Source of the DNA: Xenoacremonium recifei
Lineage: Eukaryota; Ascomycota; Sordariomycetes; Hypocreales; Nectriaceae
Assembly: GCA_012184525.1 (NCBI GenBank)
Contig: WOFQ01000009.1
Span: 124,001-188,000, forward strand
DNA: 64,000 bases
Direction: 5' to 3'
The notes beneath the pieces are model-generated. The model saw nothing but the letters and a program-made list of their open reading frames with translations. It searched no databases and had not been told where the DNA came from. Shown here in pieces: positions 33,566-44,084 of the stretch. Both the position numbers and the translations under genes were made by a program. Numbering within the stretch: position 1 is the first letter of the stretch; each line of letters begins with the position of its first letter.

Positions 33566-34914
33566 ATGGCTGTGAGACAACGTGGCGCGACCACGGCTAC
33601 CGTGGTAGAGACCAAAGAGGTAAGAACATACCGTCAATTCATTTGGAGCTTCAATTGATGATGAGAAGGTTGCATCTGAGCCCCAGTTTCCTGATATCCA
33701 AACTATCAGGAACACCATCCCAGCTCACTGCTTTGAGCCATCCCTGGCTCTGTCTATGTACTATGTCTTTCGAGACTTGACAATGGCCGGCTGCCTGGGT
33801 TGGGCTGCTCTCAAGTTCATTCCCACCATCCCCAACCCCGTGTATCGTATGGCGGCTTGGATGCTTTACGGATGGGTGCAAGGTCTCGTGGGCACTGGTA
33901 TCTGGATCTTGGGCCACGAGTGCGGCCACGGTGCTTTCTCTACTCACGGAAAATTCAACAACTGCATGGGCTGGTTCCTGCATAGCTTTCTCTTGGTCCC
34001 CTACTTCTCCTGGAAGTACTCTCACCACCGTCACCACCGATTCACTGGAAACATGGAAAAGGACATGGCTTTCGTTCCCGCGACCAAGGAGGACAGAGAG
34101 CAAGGCCCCATCGTGGCCGGCGTCAACTTGCGAGAACTATTTGAGGACACCCCTATTGCGCAGATGATTGGGCTCATCAGCCATCAGCTCCTGGGTTGGC
34201 AAACCTACCTTCTTTTCAACTTGTCTGCCGGACACGGTAGCTTGCAGCGAGAGGAGAAGGGCCTCGGCAAGTGGCTGCGCGTGAGCCACTTCGACCCCGG
34301 GAGCGCTGTTTTCCGTGAGAACGAGGGTATCTACATCTTCATCTCTGATATTGGTCTGGGTTTGATGTTCACTGTGCTTTACTTTGCTGCTCAGGCAATT
34401 GGGGCCAGCAATGTCTTCCTTCTTTATGGTGTCCCTTACATGTGGGTTCATCACTGGCTCGGTATGGAAATCCTGCTTTCTTTACGTGAAGAAGTCACCG
34501 CTAACTCAAATAGTTGCTATCACTTACCTTCATCACACCCATGCCGATATTCCTCACTACAAGGATGAGTCCTGGACTTTCGTCAAGGGTGCTCTTGCCA
34601 CTGTGGACAGAGACTTTGGCTTCATCGGCAAGCATCTCTTCCACGGTATTATCGAGAAGCACGTTGTGCACCATCTCTTCCCGTATGTCGAAAATTTGTT
34701 TGAATTTATGGAAACGCAAATCTAACTTATGGGTAGACGAATTCCCTTTTACAAGGCCGACGAAGCCACTGAGGCCATCAAGCCTTTGCTCGGCGATCTT
34801 TACCATGAAGATAGGCGCAGCTTTCTCGGGCAGCTTTGGTCTGCCTTCAGCACCCTGAAGTATGTTGAGGACGACCCAACTTGCCAGGGCGCCATGAAGT
34901 GGGCGGCGCATTAG
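33566..34914 (+). CDS. Membrane fatty acid desaturase, divergent FAD2 (delta-12) type
   Basis: Four exons (33566-33619, 33669-34461, 34514-34682 and 34737-34914) with introns of 49-54 nt give 397 residues. The three histidine boxes of membrane di-iron desaturases are present: HECGHG at 101-106, SHHRHH at about 136-141 and HVVHH at 332-336. PAHCFE, TGNMEKDMAFVP and IPFYKADEATEAIKPL are FAD2-family segments. About four transmembrane helices are visible. The protein is shorter at the N-terminus than fungal oleate desaturases (about 450-480 residues). Box 1 reads G-HECGH-G, where the housekeeping enzymes I recall have A-HECGH-Q. This suggests a paralogue with shifted chemistry or substrate, in the ER membrane. 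It lies next to an NAAA-like amidase, an MFS transporter and an esterase. Confidence 0.9.
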
Positions 34915-35677
34915 ACACATGGGGTTTATTTGACAACTAGGTTTGAATAGAATATCGGTACTTAGACATAAATGATAAGACTTAGAACTAGAACAATAGA
35001 TATAGACCAACTTTAGAGCGCCCAATTCTTTTACTCCGCTGCCTGGATAAGTCTGATTTGTCTTTATTTCTGCTCAAAATTTTTATACGCTGTCCTACGA
35101 TCATTCGCCACAGTGGTTGATAATGTTGATGTTTAGCTCATTGTGATTCGCTACTCTGCGCTGCAGGTCCTGAATGGCGGGATTTGATAGCACCACCCAC
35201 AACTTAGAGAGACAAGTCCTCGTCTCAAAGACCCATCTATATGAGAAGGCATTGTGCCTTTGGGGTCTAAAGAAAAATTCAATACAGGAAATGTATGAAT
35301 GCTCTCCAGGGTCTTCTTTCGTTGTTTACATCCCTCGCGCTCTGGCAATACAAATCTTGTCTTTCTTTGAGCTGCTAAGCCGACAGCAACGATCATAGGT
35401 ACTCATGTCCCGTCAGCCACTCACATTCGTCCTGAGTTTTCAGGCTTTCAAGCTCACAGACGTGGCGCGCGTGCCATCTCACCCGCATCACTTAGCGTCT
35501 TACAGTCCTACGCTCTTAGGCAGCAAAGGCTGTTCAAAGACTCATCGTCTCGGCAATTCACTCATTTCCATTTCAGACTCTTTCAATGACCATAAATAGT
35601 GTCGGCCATCTGTTCAGCTTCCAACCTTCGCCTCTTTGAATCACTGGACCCAAACTACGCACTTAAGGTCGTTCGCT
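34915..35677. other. Intergenic between desaturase and NAAA-like gene
   Basis: Contains the desaturase 3' region and the promoter and leader of the next gene. An in-frame TTG upstream of 35678 is not a credible start. No gene is seen. Confidence 0.35.
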
Positions 35678-37018
35678 ATGGCGGATACCGATAATAACTC
35701 AACCGCCTCAAGTGTCGCTTCATCTGGGCGATTCGAAATTCCAGTGTATACTATTGATCTCTCTCAACCCCCGGAGCGTCGCTACGAACACATCATTCCC
35801 GATTTCACAGAATGCATCGAAGCTTGCGATCTGGCAAATGTCTACAAAGATCTCCTCCGTCAGTTTGTCGGTGAGCGAAGAGGCAAGTTTCTCGCCATTA
35901 TAAGCCGCATAGTCTTTAGGCGGCTCTACAGTAGCGAGGAAACATCTGAAATTCGGGGAATTTCAAGGCTTACGAAGGTACCTATGCATGTTTTGATCGC
36001 TTTCAACGTCCTTCTGGATCTACTTCTTGGATGTACTTCAGGTGGCGTGCGAATGATGGACCCAACATTGCCGGAGTCTTACTCTGGCGCCGAATCTCGT
36101 ATTTTCCACATGCGCACCTTGGACTGGGGCATGGACTCAATACGCAACATTGTCGTTGAACTGAACTTTGTTCGTACTGCAGGCGGCCCGGTTGTCGCGA
36201 CAGCTATTACTTACCTGGGCTATGTCGGTGTCTTGACTGGGGTCAAGAAAGGCCTCAGTATGAGTCTCAATTTCCGCGGATGCCATGATCGCAGCACCAG
36301 ACGAGCGAGATACGCTTTCAGACTGCATCAATTAATGGTACTTCTCGGCCTGAGACCGTCAATATCCAGTGAGCTGCGTCGCCTACTTCTCAACACACCC
36401 GGCTGTGGTCACGACGAAAAACAATCCCGAAGTATTGATTCTCAGAGTTCGGAGGCCGTCTCCGAAGAGGATGTTAGAAAGATCCTTGAAACATTCTCAA
36501 AGTCGCGGACATCCGCAGCCTATCTGATTTTCTGTACCGCTCAAAAGGTGTTCATCTTAGAGAAAGACTATCGGAAGGGCTCAATGCGAGAATCAGACAC
36601 ATTCCTAGCGGCTTTTAATCACGATGTCAGTTTTGAAGAGAAGCCTGCGCGGGTCCAGGATTCGTCTCCTGAAATCACAGATACCGAGGCTGCCGTCGGC
36701 CTAGCAGAGATCATGGGATTCTCGGTAGAAAGAAAAGAGAGGCTTGATGAAATTTGGAAACAACAAGTCGAGTCCTGTCGCCAGCTCTACAACCGAGAAG
36801 ACCAGGCCGTGATGCCCAAAGGCGCCTTTGAAATGCTGGAAGACGAATGGATCAGTAATGAGGAGACACATTACGCCGTTTTGATGGACCCAGGAAGGGG
36901 AACTATCTGGGCGAGGACGGGCTACGAGGTGTGGCAGTATTCATCCGAAGATGAGTCAGATGCTGGGAGCGAGGCAAGCACTCGCGATGTCCAAGAGGAG
37001 GCCCAGACAACATCCTGA
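35678..37018 (+). CDS. Acid ceramidase / N-acylethanolamine amidase (NAAA)-like Ntn hydrolase
   Basis: An intronless 446-residue protein from the first ATG (MADTDNN). Residues about 20-45 resemble the N-terminal segment of acid ceramidase/NAAA (IPVYTIDLSQPPERRY). The presumed autocatalytic nucleophile is Cys119 in LLLGCTSGG; in the family, cleavage before this Cys releases the active subunit. The supporting HMRTLDWGM segment (equivalent to GRNxDY/W) and the beta strands GPVVATAITYLGYVGVLTGV and LSMSLNFR are also present. The family hydrolyses amide bonds of N-acyl lipids such as ceramides and N-acylethanolamines. Animal enzymes are lysosomal with signal peptides. This one has none and would be cytosolic. 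A charged insertion lies around 235-270, and the tail is acidic (SSEDESDAGSE). The next gene, an MFS transporter, is convergent. Confidence 0.8.
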   Translation: MADTDNNSTASSVASSGRFEIPVYTIDLSQPPERRYEHIIPDFTECIEACDLANVYKDLLRQFVGERRGKFLAIISRIVFRRLYSSEETSEIRGISRLTKVPMHVLIAFNVLLDLLLGCTSGGVRMMDPTLPESYSGAESRIFHMRTLDWGMDSIRNIVVELNFVRTAGGPVVATAITYLGYVGVLTGVKKGLSMSLNFRGCHDRSTRRARYAFRLHQLMVLLGLRPSISSELRRLLLNTPGCGHDEKQSRSIDSQSSEAVSEEDVRKILETFSKSRTSAAYLIFCTAQKVFILEKDYRKGSMRESDTFLAAFNHDVSFEEKPARVQDSSPEITDTEAAVGLAEIMGFSVERKERLDEIWKQQVESCRQLYNREDQAVMPKGAFEMLEDEWISNEETHYAVLMDPGRGTIWARTGYEVWQYSSEDESDAGSEASTRDVQEEAQTTS

Positions 37019-37247
37019 CAAGGCAAAAAAGGACACATCTTATGGACGCCTTGGAGGTTTGTAATGAGTACCGGAGCAACGCGACTCTATTTAAGGCTAT
37101 TTCTATTCTTGGCAAAAACAACTCTATTCTATGTGCGACCTATGTCTTCTTGGTGCACCAAGTCGGTGATGTCTTGTCACAAAAGCAGTTGGTAGTATGG
37201 GGCATATCTCATTATGAAGCCTGTCTCATAGGCTTTTAAAGGCTGCG

Positions 37248-38968
37248 TTACAGAACATAACGGAAACGACGATTCTAATGAAGTTAGGCTCGCTTTCGCG
37301 CAGGAAGGAATGAATGAGAGACTCACCTGGAAATCGGTCTGATCGGTTCCATCATCCTCCACCACGGCAGCTGTGCTGTCGACATCCTCGACTCCCCGTT
37401 GCTTATTGCGCCTAATCAACAAGAGCCTCAGGCAGATGGCGATGAAGATCTGTGTTACTGCACAAGCAAGGATCACCTTGCAGCCGGTTGGGTAAAGGGG
37501 TGATTCACTCTCCAGAAATGCGTGAGGACCCACGACGTTTCCAACGCAGTACGCTGTGAAGACGATTGCCGATGCCGTGATTCGCTTGGTGTATCCTCCG
37601 AGGTTGGTTGCTGGCATCTGCAGAGCAAGAACAAGAGAAGCGACGAAAGAACCAACGATGTAGTATCCGAACAGAACACCAATCTTGTAATGCTCTCTGT
37701 CGAGCTTCCACATCAGACAGGTACCAATGACTGTTGGGATAATGTACACAGCCATGATGATGGTTCGGGCGTTCGGGATCCTTGAGGCAAGGTATGTTCC
37801 CGAAAGGATCCAGACGACTTGGAACGCTCCCTGCGGGATACCCAAGGCTGTAGTCAGTAAGGGATCCGAGACAAGTCCCTTAATGATGAGCTTCCCAAAG
37901 GAAGCAATCCCTCCGTTGATGATCTCGTTACAGAGCATGAATAGGGTCAACAGCCAGACCTGGGGATCAATGAGTGCCTCCTTGATCTGGTCCAACTTGA
38001 TAGACTTGTTGAGGACACCGGTTTTCGCGAGTCTCGCCCGACCGATGAGTAGTGCCTTCTCCTCCAGGGTAAATCGCTTTGCAGAAAGGATGCTGTCAGG
38101 CAAGTAAAACAAGAGGAGAAAGCCCCAGAGGAAGGTGGCGCCTCCGCAGATCAGGAATACAGCCTTCCAGACGGGAAAGGTATCGATCTGTCCAATTCCA
38201 TAGGACAACAAGCCACCAATCATCGAACCGAAACCGTTACAGCAGTAGAAGATACCTGCTCGGAAGGGCTGGTCGGAGCGGACGTACCTGTAGGAGAAAG
38301 AGGGCAGGTTAGAGAAGATACATAGTTACCCTTCAATGCGGGAAGACTTACCACATGGAAACCATCATCATAAAACACGTCGTGATGGGTGCCTCAAAGA
38401 CACCCAAAAAGAAACGACAGGCGGCCAGTCCACTGAAGCCAGTGCATGCTGCTGTGAGCATAAGAACAGCTCCCCAGGCGATGACACAGCCAGCAACCAT
38501 CTTGGCCATCAAAGTCTTCTGGGCGAGGTAGACCCATGGGTATTCGGCGACGAGGTACGCAAGATAGAACATGCTCGCGAACCACGAATACTGGTTCAAA
38601 GAGACGCCAGTGCTGGAAAACAAATCGAAAACTGCGGCATACGACATCTGAACAGAAGATCAGTATTCGCAGGCATGAAAAGCACGAAGCACAAAACTAA
38701 CAGCTTGCTTATCGATGTACTGCAAGACATATGTTCCCGCGAGAAGAGGCAACAAGACGAAGTCGACCTTGCGGACGAGACGTCGGTTTCGCTCTTTGTC
38801 CTCTAGCAATTCCTGGAGGTACTCATTGCTGAAGTTGTGTTCCCGAAGAAACACCTCAGCAGCATCGAGACTCTCGATCTCCCCGATGACGATTGACTCT
38901 GCCTTCAACGGCGGGGCCTCGTCTTTTTCGACATCCCGGCTCAGGCGGGGCGGAACTTCACTGGCCAT
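37248..38968 (-). CDS. MFS transporter, ACS (allantoate permease) family
   Basis: Four exons on the minus strand: 38968-38702, 38647-38352, 38287-37327 and a 27-nt terminal exon 37274-37248. They give 516 residues. The start is the first ATG (MASEVPPRLSRD). After about 70 hydrophilic residues there are about 12 helices. ACS signatures include LLAGTYVLQYIDKQAMSYA and the second-half segments IPNARTIIMAVYIIP and YTKRITASAIVFTAYCVGN. The last exon encodes NRRFRYVL. This matches the family's usual xxxFRYVL ending, supporting the splice at 37275-37326 (donor GTGAGT, branch CCTAAC). Likely a plasma-membrane importer of an organic anion. It is divergent from the carboxylesterase gene, with 609 bp between start codons. 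Confidence 0.88.
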
Positions 38969-39577
38969 GTTGAGAGAGTAGCAGAAAGGAATTGACAGAG
39001 TTGGCCAGAAAGAACCTCCTAACCACTGAAGCCGCGAGAATGATGTAGAAAGATGACGAGCCCCGACAACGAGGCGCGTCCATTTATGATCTTCCAATTG
39101 CCAGGAACGCAAATCGAGTCATGCCTATCTTGCTGCTCCATACCCCGGATTCTCATAGATAGGGATGGCAATTTTGAGATAGAGCTGCCGAAACCCCCTT
39201 GTTGCGACGATCAATATCCCACTATCACACCCTTCTCATCAAACAGCGCCTGTTCCGGCGCCAGATTGGGCCCGTTCGGTAGCCGATTAACAATTGCTTG
39301 ACTAAGAGACTGGGGGGCTAGTTCTGGCCTCCTGATCGGGCTTTACTTGTGAGCCCGCTCAGGCGATATCGGTCCGCAGATATAGCGCCGGCTTGCTCTG
39401 CGGGGGGATAAGCCCAAAGACGTCGGCCGTTGCCCGCCACCTGGACGAGCTCTTATCTAGGGCGCATTTCCTCGCCAAGTTGCCAGAGATTAGAGGCCAA
39501 TCATCTCGGTGAGCCTCTGACGAAAACAGCAACCAGTGCCGTCGTTGTTTTGTTAGTGCACTTGATCCTGGCCCAGC
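38969..39577. promoter_or_regulatory. Divergent promoter region between MFS transporter and carboxylesterase
   Basis: 609 bp between two start codons on opposite strands, without a supported gene. Shared control of transporter and esterase is likely by arrangement only. Confidence 0.4.
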
Positions 39578-41262
39578 ATGACCGCCCAGCGTCCATCGGT
39601 TAAGCTCCCTCAGGGAACTGTTGTAGGCCTCACTCTCACTGACGTAGGCCCTCAACCCGTGGAGGCGTTTCGAGGAATTCCGTATGCTCTTCCGCCTACG
39701 GGTGATCGCAGATTTCGACCTGCTGTGAAAGTTGAGCCCTCCTCCGAAGTTATTGACTGCTCCAAGTATGGACCTTCGGCTCCGGGCAAGCAACTTCTCC
39801 CAGGAGGGCCACAACTAGAGTACAAGGAGGACTGTCTCACAGCCAACGTCTTTCGACAGGCGTCTCAGGATGGCTCGGCATCAAAAAACCTCCCGGTAGG
39901 CGTCTACATTCATGGAGGGGCTTTCAACCGCGGAACAGCCTCAATGCACAACACCGCGTCCTTCATGGCCTGGGCCGAGGAGCAATTCATTACAGTGTCT
40001 TTCAACTATCGAATCGGAGCCCTGGGATTTTTGCCATCAAAGATGAGCGCCGAAGAAGGTGTTCTCAATCTCGGTCTGAAGGACCAGATCCATCTTTTTG
40101 AATGGGTGCAAGAGAATATTGAGTGCTTTGGTGGTGATCCTAATAATGTCACCCTCTTTGGTCTCTCTGCTGGTGCTCATTCCGTAAGTCAATCTACAGG
40201 CTTTTATGAAGAGCAGAGTGCTAACAAAACCTCAAGATTGGCCATCACCTGATGAATTACAAGGAGGGCACCAAGCCTCTTTTCAACCGAGTCATTATTG
40301 AATCTGGAGCTCCGACGTCTCGTGCTGTTCGACCCTATGATGCCCCGATTCACGAGGCACAATTCAGTGATTTTCTCAAGGAGACTGGCTGCCAAGACGG
40401 CCTCTCCAGCAGCGAAGTCTTCTCGTATCTACGATCTCTTCCAATTGAGAAGATTGAGACCGCCCAGAATACTGTCTTTGACAAATACAACCCATCACTA
40501 CGTTGGGCTTTCCAGCCAGTAATTGACGAGGATGTCATCCCTCGCCCTCCGCTGGAAACTTGGCACTCGGGCAAATGGCACAAGATGCCAATCATGACCG
40601 GATTTACCAGAAATGAAGGCTCTCTTTACGTCAACAAGAAGATGGCTGAGTCATCAGAGTTTTCCCAGTTCTTCAGCGAACTGCTGCCTCTGCTTTCTAC
40701 CGAAGATATCAAAACAATCACAGAGCTTTATCCAGATCCCGCCGTTCACGCCGACTCACCTTACAAGGAGACCAGAGAGGGCGTTGGAGCGCAGTACAAG
40801 AGAATTGAGCGGGCGTACGGCCATTATGCATACGTTGCCCCTGCTCGACAAACGGCAGAGCTTGCGTCCAGCGCGATGGATTCTCCCGTATTCCTCTACC
40901 ATTGGGCCATGCAGAGCTCGGTGCTAGATGGGGCTCGACACGGAGACAACATGAGATATGAAGCCTGTGACCCCAAGGTTATGGCGATTTCAAGCAGCCA
41001 GCAGGAAATTGCCCGAACATTGAACACATATGTTGTCAGTTTCATCACGAAAGGCTGCCCCAATGCTCTTCAAGGAACTTTTGCATCAAGGCCCAAATGG
41101 GAAGCATACAAATCAGAAGCTCCTAAGGCGATGGTCTTCGGAGAGAAGAACGAGGAACTCATTGGAGGCTCCCCAGGTCCAGCTGCAGAATTGGTATCAG
41201 ACGACTGGGGACGAGAAGAGTCTAAATTCTGGTGGTCAAAAGTAGATATCTCACAACAGTAG
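39578..41262 (+). CDS. Type-B carboxylesterase/lipase (alpha/beta hydrolase)
   Basis: Two exons (39578-40183 and 40237-41262; intron 53 nt with branch GCTAACA) give 543 residues. Family features in order: AFRGIPYALPP near 30-40, EDCLTANVF around 90, the oxyanion loop VYIHGGAFNRG, FNYRIGALGFL, and the nucleophile elbow GLSAGAHS with Ser197 directly before the splice site. Later come VIIESGAPTSRA and an acid region around TGFTRNEGSLY. The catalytic His is probably in ARHGDNMRY. There is no signal peptide, so it is probably intracellular, unlike secreted fungal lipases of this family. It would hydrolyse a carboxylic ester, and pairing with a divergent anion transporter suggests use of an imported ester. 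The substrate cannot be read from sequence. Confidence 0.9.
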
Positions 41263-42458
41263 ATAGTGAAAAAGAAATAAAATGTTTATAACGAAAGGCA
41301 GACTTGAGTTTACTGCGGTGCACACCAGTTTTCTGTGCTTCAATGGCAGTAGTTGTCAATGAGTATTATCAAGGCTCCTAGAATATATACCAGATTGATA
41401 CCTTGTGGAAGGTGTTTTATTGCCCCCTTAAGGACTGTCGTATAAGTTGTCTTGGTGTTGAGTTGGCTAAGATTGCGACATAATTAGCCCCCTTACAGCC
41501 GTCGGGTGGTCGGTGTGTCTCGCCCCTCATCAATTCGACGACCAAGAGGCCGGTACCGAACTGTTCTTTCTCTTATCAGTTGGCATCATTGAAAGACTTC
41601 TTCTCCACCATGAGTGACATTCCCCCCTTTCGAATCTACCCAGTTTGAGTTCCCCAGTTGAGATACGTATGTGGATGTGGCCACGTGGGTTGCAGCGACG
41701 GCCCCCAGATTCAACGGATCACTTGATCAATTCTCGGAGCAAAAAAATACCTATGACCGATTTGTTGAAGTGCAAATCCTATTTTGTCGTCCAAAATATG
41801 CTTCTAAAAAGCATTGATTACATGAAGCCGGGTAACTTGGATAGTCCATTTCCTCATCTGTTATTGCAATTCGAGTCATTGTCAATGCGAAAAGCCTAGG
41901 TAGTACATTTTAATGCATAATTGACTTATGTTTCAGGCATAAATGGGTAGCCGGAAAGCGCTGGGGTCGAGACACTCGCGTTTTACCATTCCAAATTCTC
42001 ACATTCAGCCTTCAATAACTGTAATACATGTAAAAGTACCCTCAGAATTACTGACAGCCCTTTCCAAGGGGTTACGATGGAGAGAGGCCCTTGTAAACAC
42101 GAAGAAGGACATCTGTACACCCTATCTCGGAGGTGTGTTGGAAGTTCTATACCTTTGTTTATCTTATTATTATAACTCGTCTGCTATTGCATTGAAACTG
42201 GGCGGGTTTCATCATTCATAGGGCCAGTTTCTGTTGTCCCAAGTGTGACGGTGAGCACGCCCTCTTTATCAAGGCTAGTTTCAAAGAGTTAACGCCGAGG
42301 CAATGCAGCCTTGATTTCTTTGTCAAGAATGAATCAAGGGGCCAAAGGGCTCTTTCATATTGCGAAGTGTTTCGCATTCTTATTATGAATGTACTGATAA
42401 TTCTATGGTAGTATTCGAAGTATACAGGGTATTATTTCAAAATCCCAAAATCCATATA
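41263..42458. other. Convergent intergenic region
   Basis: About 1.2 kb of AT-rich sequence between two convergent genes, without a supported gene, RNA or clear repeat. It includes the 3' UTRs. Confidence 0.35.
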
Positions 42459-44084
42459 TTACACTCCGTGGTACACTTTGACCACTCCCACGGCGGACCT
42501 TTCCGAGCCTGTTTCCTCGTCCCGAGTACTGACTATACTCGTATCCTTCAGGGAGTCTCCAGCAAGCTCAGCGGGAACACATCCAGGAGGGGAGCGGCGG
42601 TTCCCAACTGGAGCTTCTTCGCTGCTAATCTCGACATCGTGGCGCTGATAGATCTTCAGGGGCAGTGCATACGATGTGTTAATCCGTTCCTCGCTGTCAA
42701 GTCGATGAAGACCTGACTCGTGATCTCTAACTCCGGATCGATGGGTTCGACTAAAGTTCGACTGGAAACGAGTAGAGGGGTTGGTCGTCGAATTCTTGTG
42801 TGAAGAGCCGGCAAATGATCGAAGATTGAAGAGACGACGAAGGAGCGTCCAGATATACGGCAGGTTCGCAGTAATGATAGCCGTCGAAGATTCTCTTACG
42901 TACCAAAACGTCCATTGACTCCCAAAGGGCTCATGGAAGCTGTAATACTTGTTCAAGATTGCAGATAGAATCTAGGAACATTTGAAATTAGTCTCAAGCT
43001 TTCGGGGAAGGAAGGAACCTGTAGGTTCATACCGTGAAGGTTCCTAGAGCAAAGACACCACAAAGAATCGCCTTTCTCTTCGGAGGAAGTTGTGATTGAA
43101 TCAAGACAGGCATCGGAATCAAGATGATCATTATATCTGAAGAGATATTCAGAACAGCATTGGTAATCAGATGATTAGTTGCCGCAGAGCATTGTGCTGT
43201 ATGCTTGTGTCAGCCCCTTTCTTCCTACTCGAGAACCAGACTTATAGCCACGGGAGAGATTGAAAAGAAAGATTTACATACTGCTGTTAGGAGGAACGGC
43301 CCAATATTCATGGAAGGGCCGGCACCAGACGCCCAAGTACCTGGGAGGATGTTAGTGACAGCGGATGGGATAGTTCTTGGTTGACTTACAGTATTTCCAT
43401 GAGGACAAATCCAAATGCAACGTATCCGGCGACAATCTTGACAGCCAGGTTTTGCCTCAAACTCATTCTGGGAGGGCATTAGTTTGCCATCACCAGAGAA
43501 GGCAGGTATCCAGCAGCTGGGAAAACTCACGTAAGTCGGTTGTACATAATTAATAGACAAAACTTCATCGTCCAAATTGTAATGCACTGCATCTGTTCCA
43601 CGACTACGCAACCTCATTAGCCATGCCAAGGGCAGTGCGTACGTAAATAATCCTTTACCTAAAACCATCTTCGAGCCGAATACTCTCTCTTTGATATCGG
43701 AGGGGGTAAGAACAGTATGGTCATCGGGGTTTATGAGGTTGCTGCTCGTGTGGCTGATGATACTCATTCCAATCATAAGGACCGTGTCAGTAACCTGCTC
43801 GCCGAAGTCAGATTATCGATTTCCGCGTTTCTGGATCGAGTGGGAGCAGAGGAGGGTCGAGTCTAACCATGGCAAATACAACAAGGTAATCGTCAACTTG
43901 GAACTTCTTCCATGATCCGAGAAGAAGCCCTCGCGAGACCCTAAACGTAAATCACAAGTGGTTAGCATCCTAATTCCTTTGGGATCTCTCTTGGAAAATA
44001 TTGGGATCGAGCGTACAATCTAGAGATTACCACAACCCACGAAACCGCATACCAACTCCATATCTCTGGAATTAGGGCCGACAT
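42459..44084 (-). CDS. Fungal rhodopsin-like seven-helix membrane protein (PTH11-related)
   Basis: Eight exons on the minus strand: 44084-44017, 43940-43868, 43794-43659, 43603-43531, 43467-43390, 43340-43282, 43196-43033 and 42971-42459. They give 387 residues, and every junction keeps phase. Landmarks of the fungal rhodopsin domain family: SWYAVSWVVVISRL, GSWKKFQVDDYLVVFAM, an ISHTSSNLI segment, QMQCITIWTMKFCLL, PFHEYWAVPPNSTQC, then ATNHLITNAVLNISSDIIMI, ALGTFTILSAILNKYYSF and WYVRESSTAIITANLP. Seven transmembrane helices are followed by a long, polar, probably disordered cytosolic tail (about 285-387). Members are orphan surface receptors or membrane proteins, and some PTH11-type relatives sense host surfaces. 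Intron density is unusually high for the window. The ligand is unknown. Confidence 0.85.
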
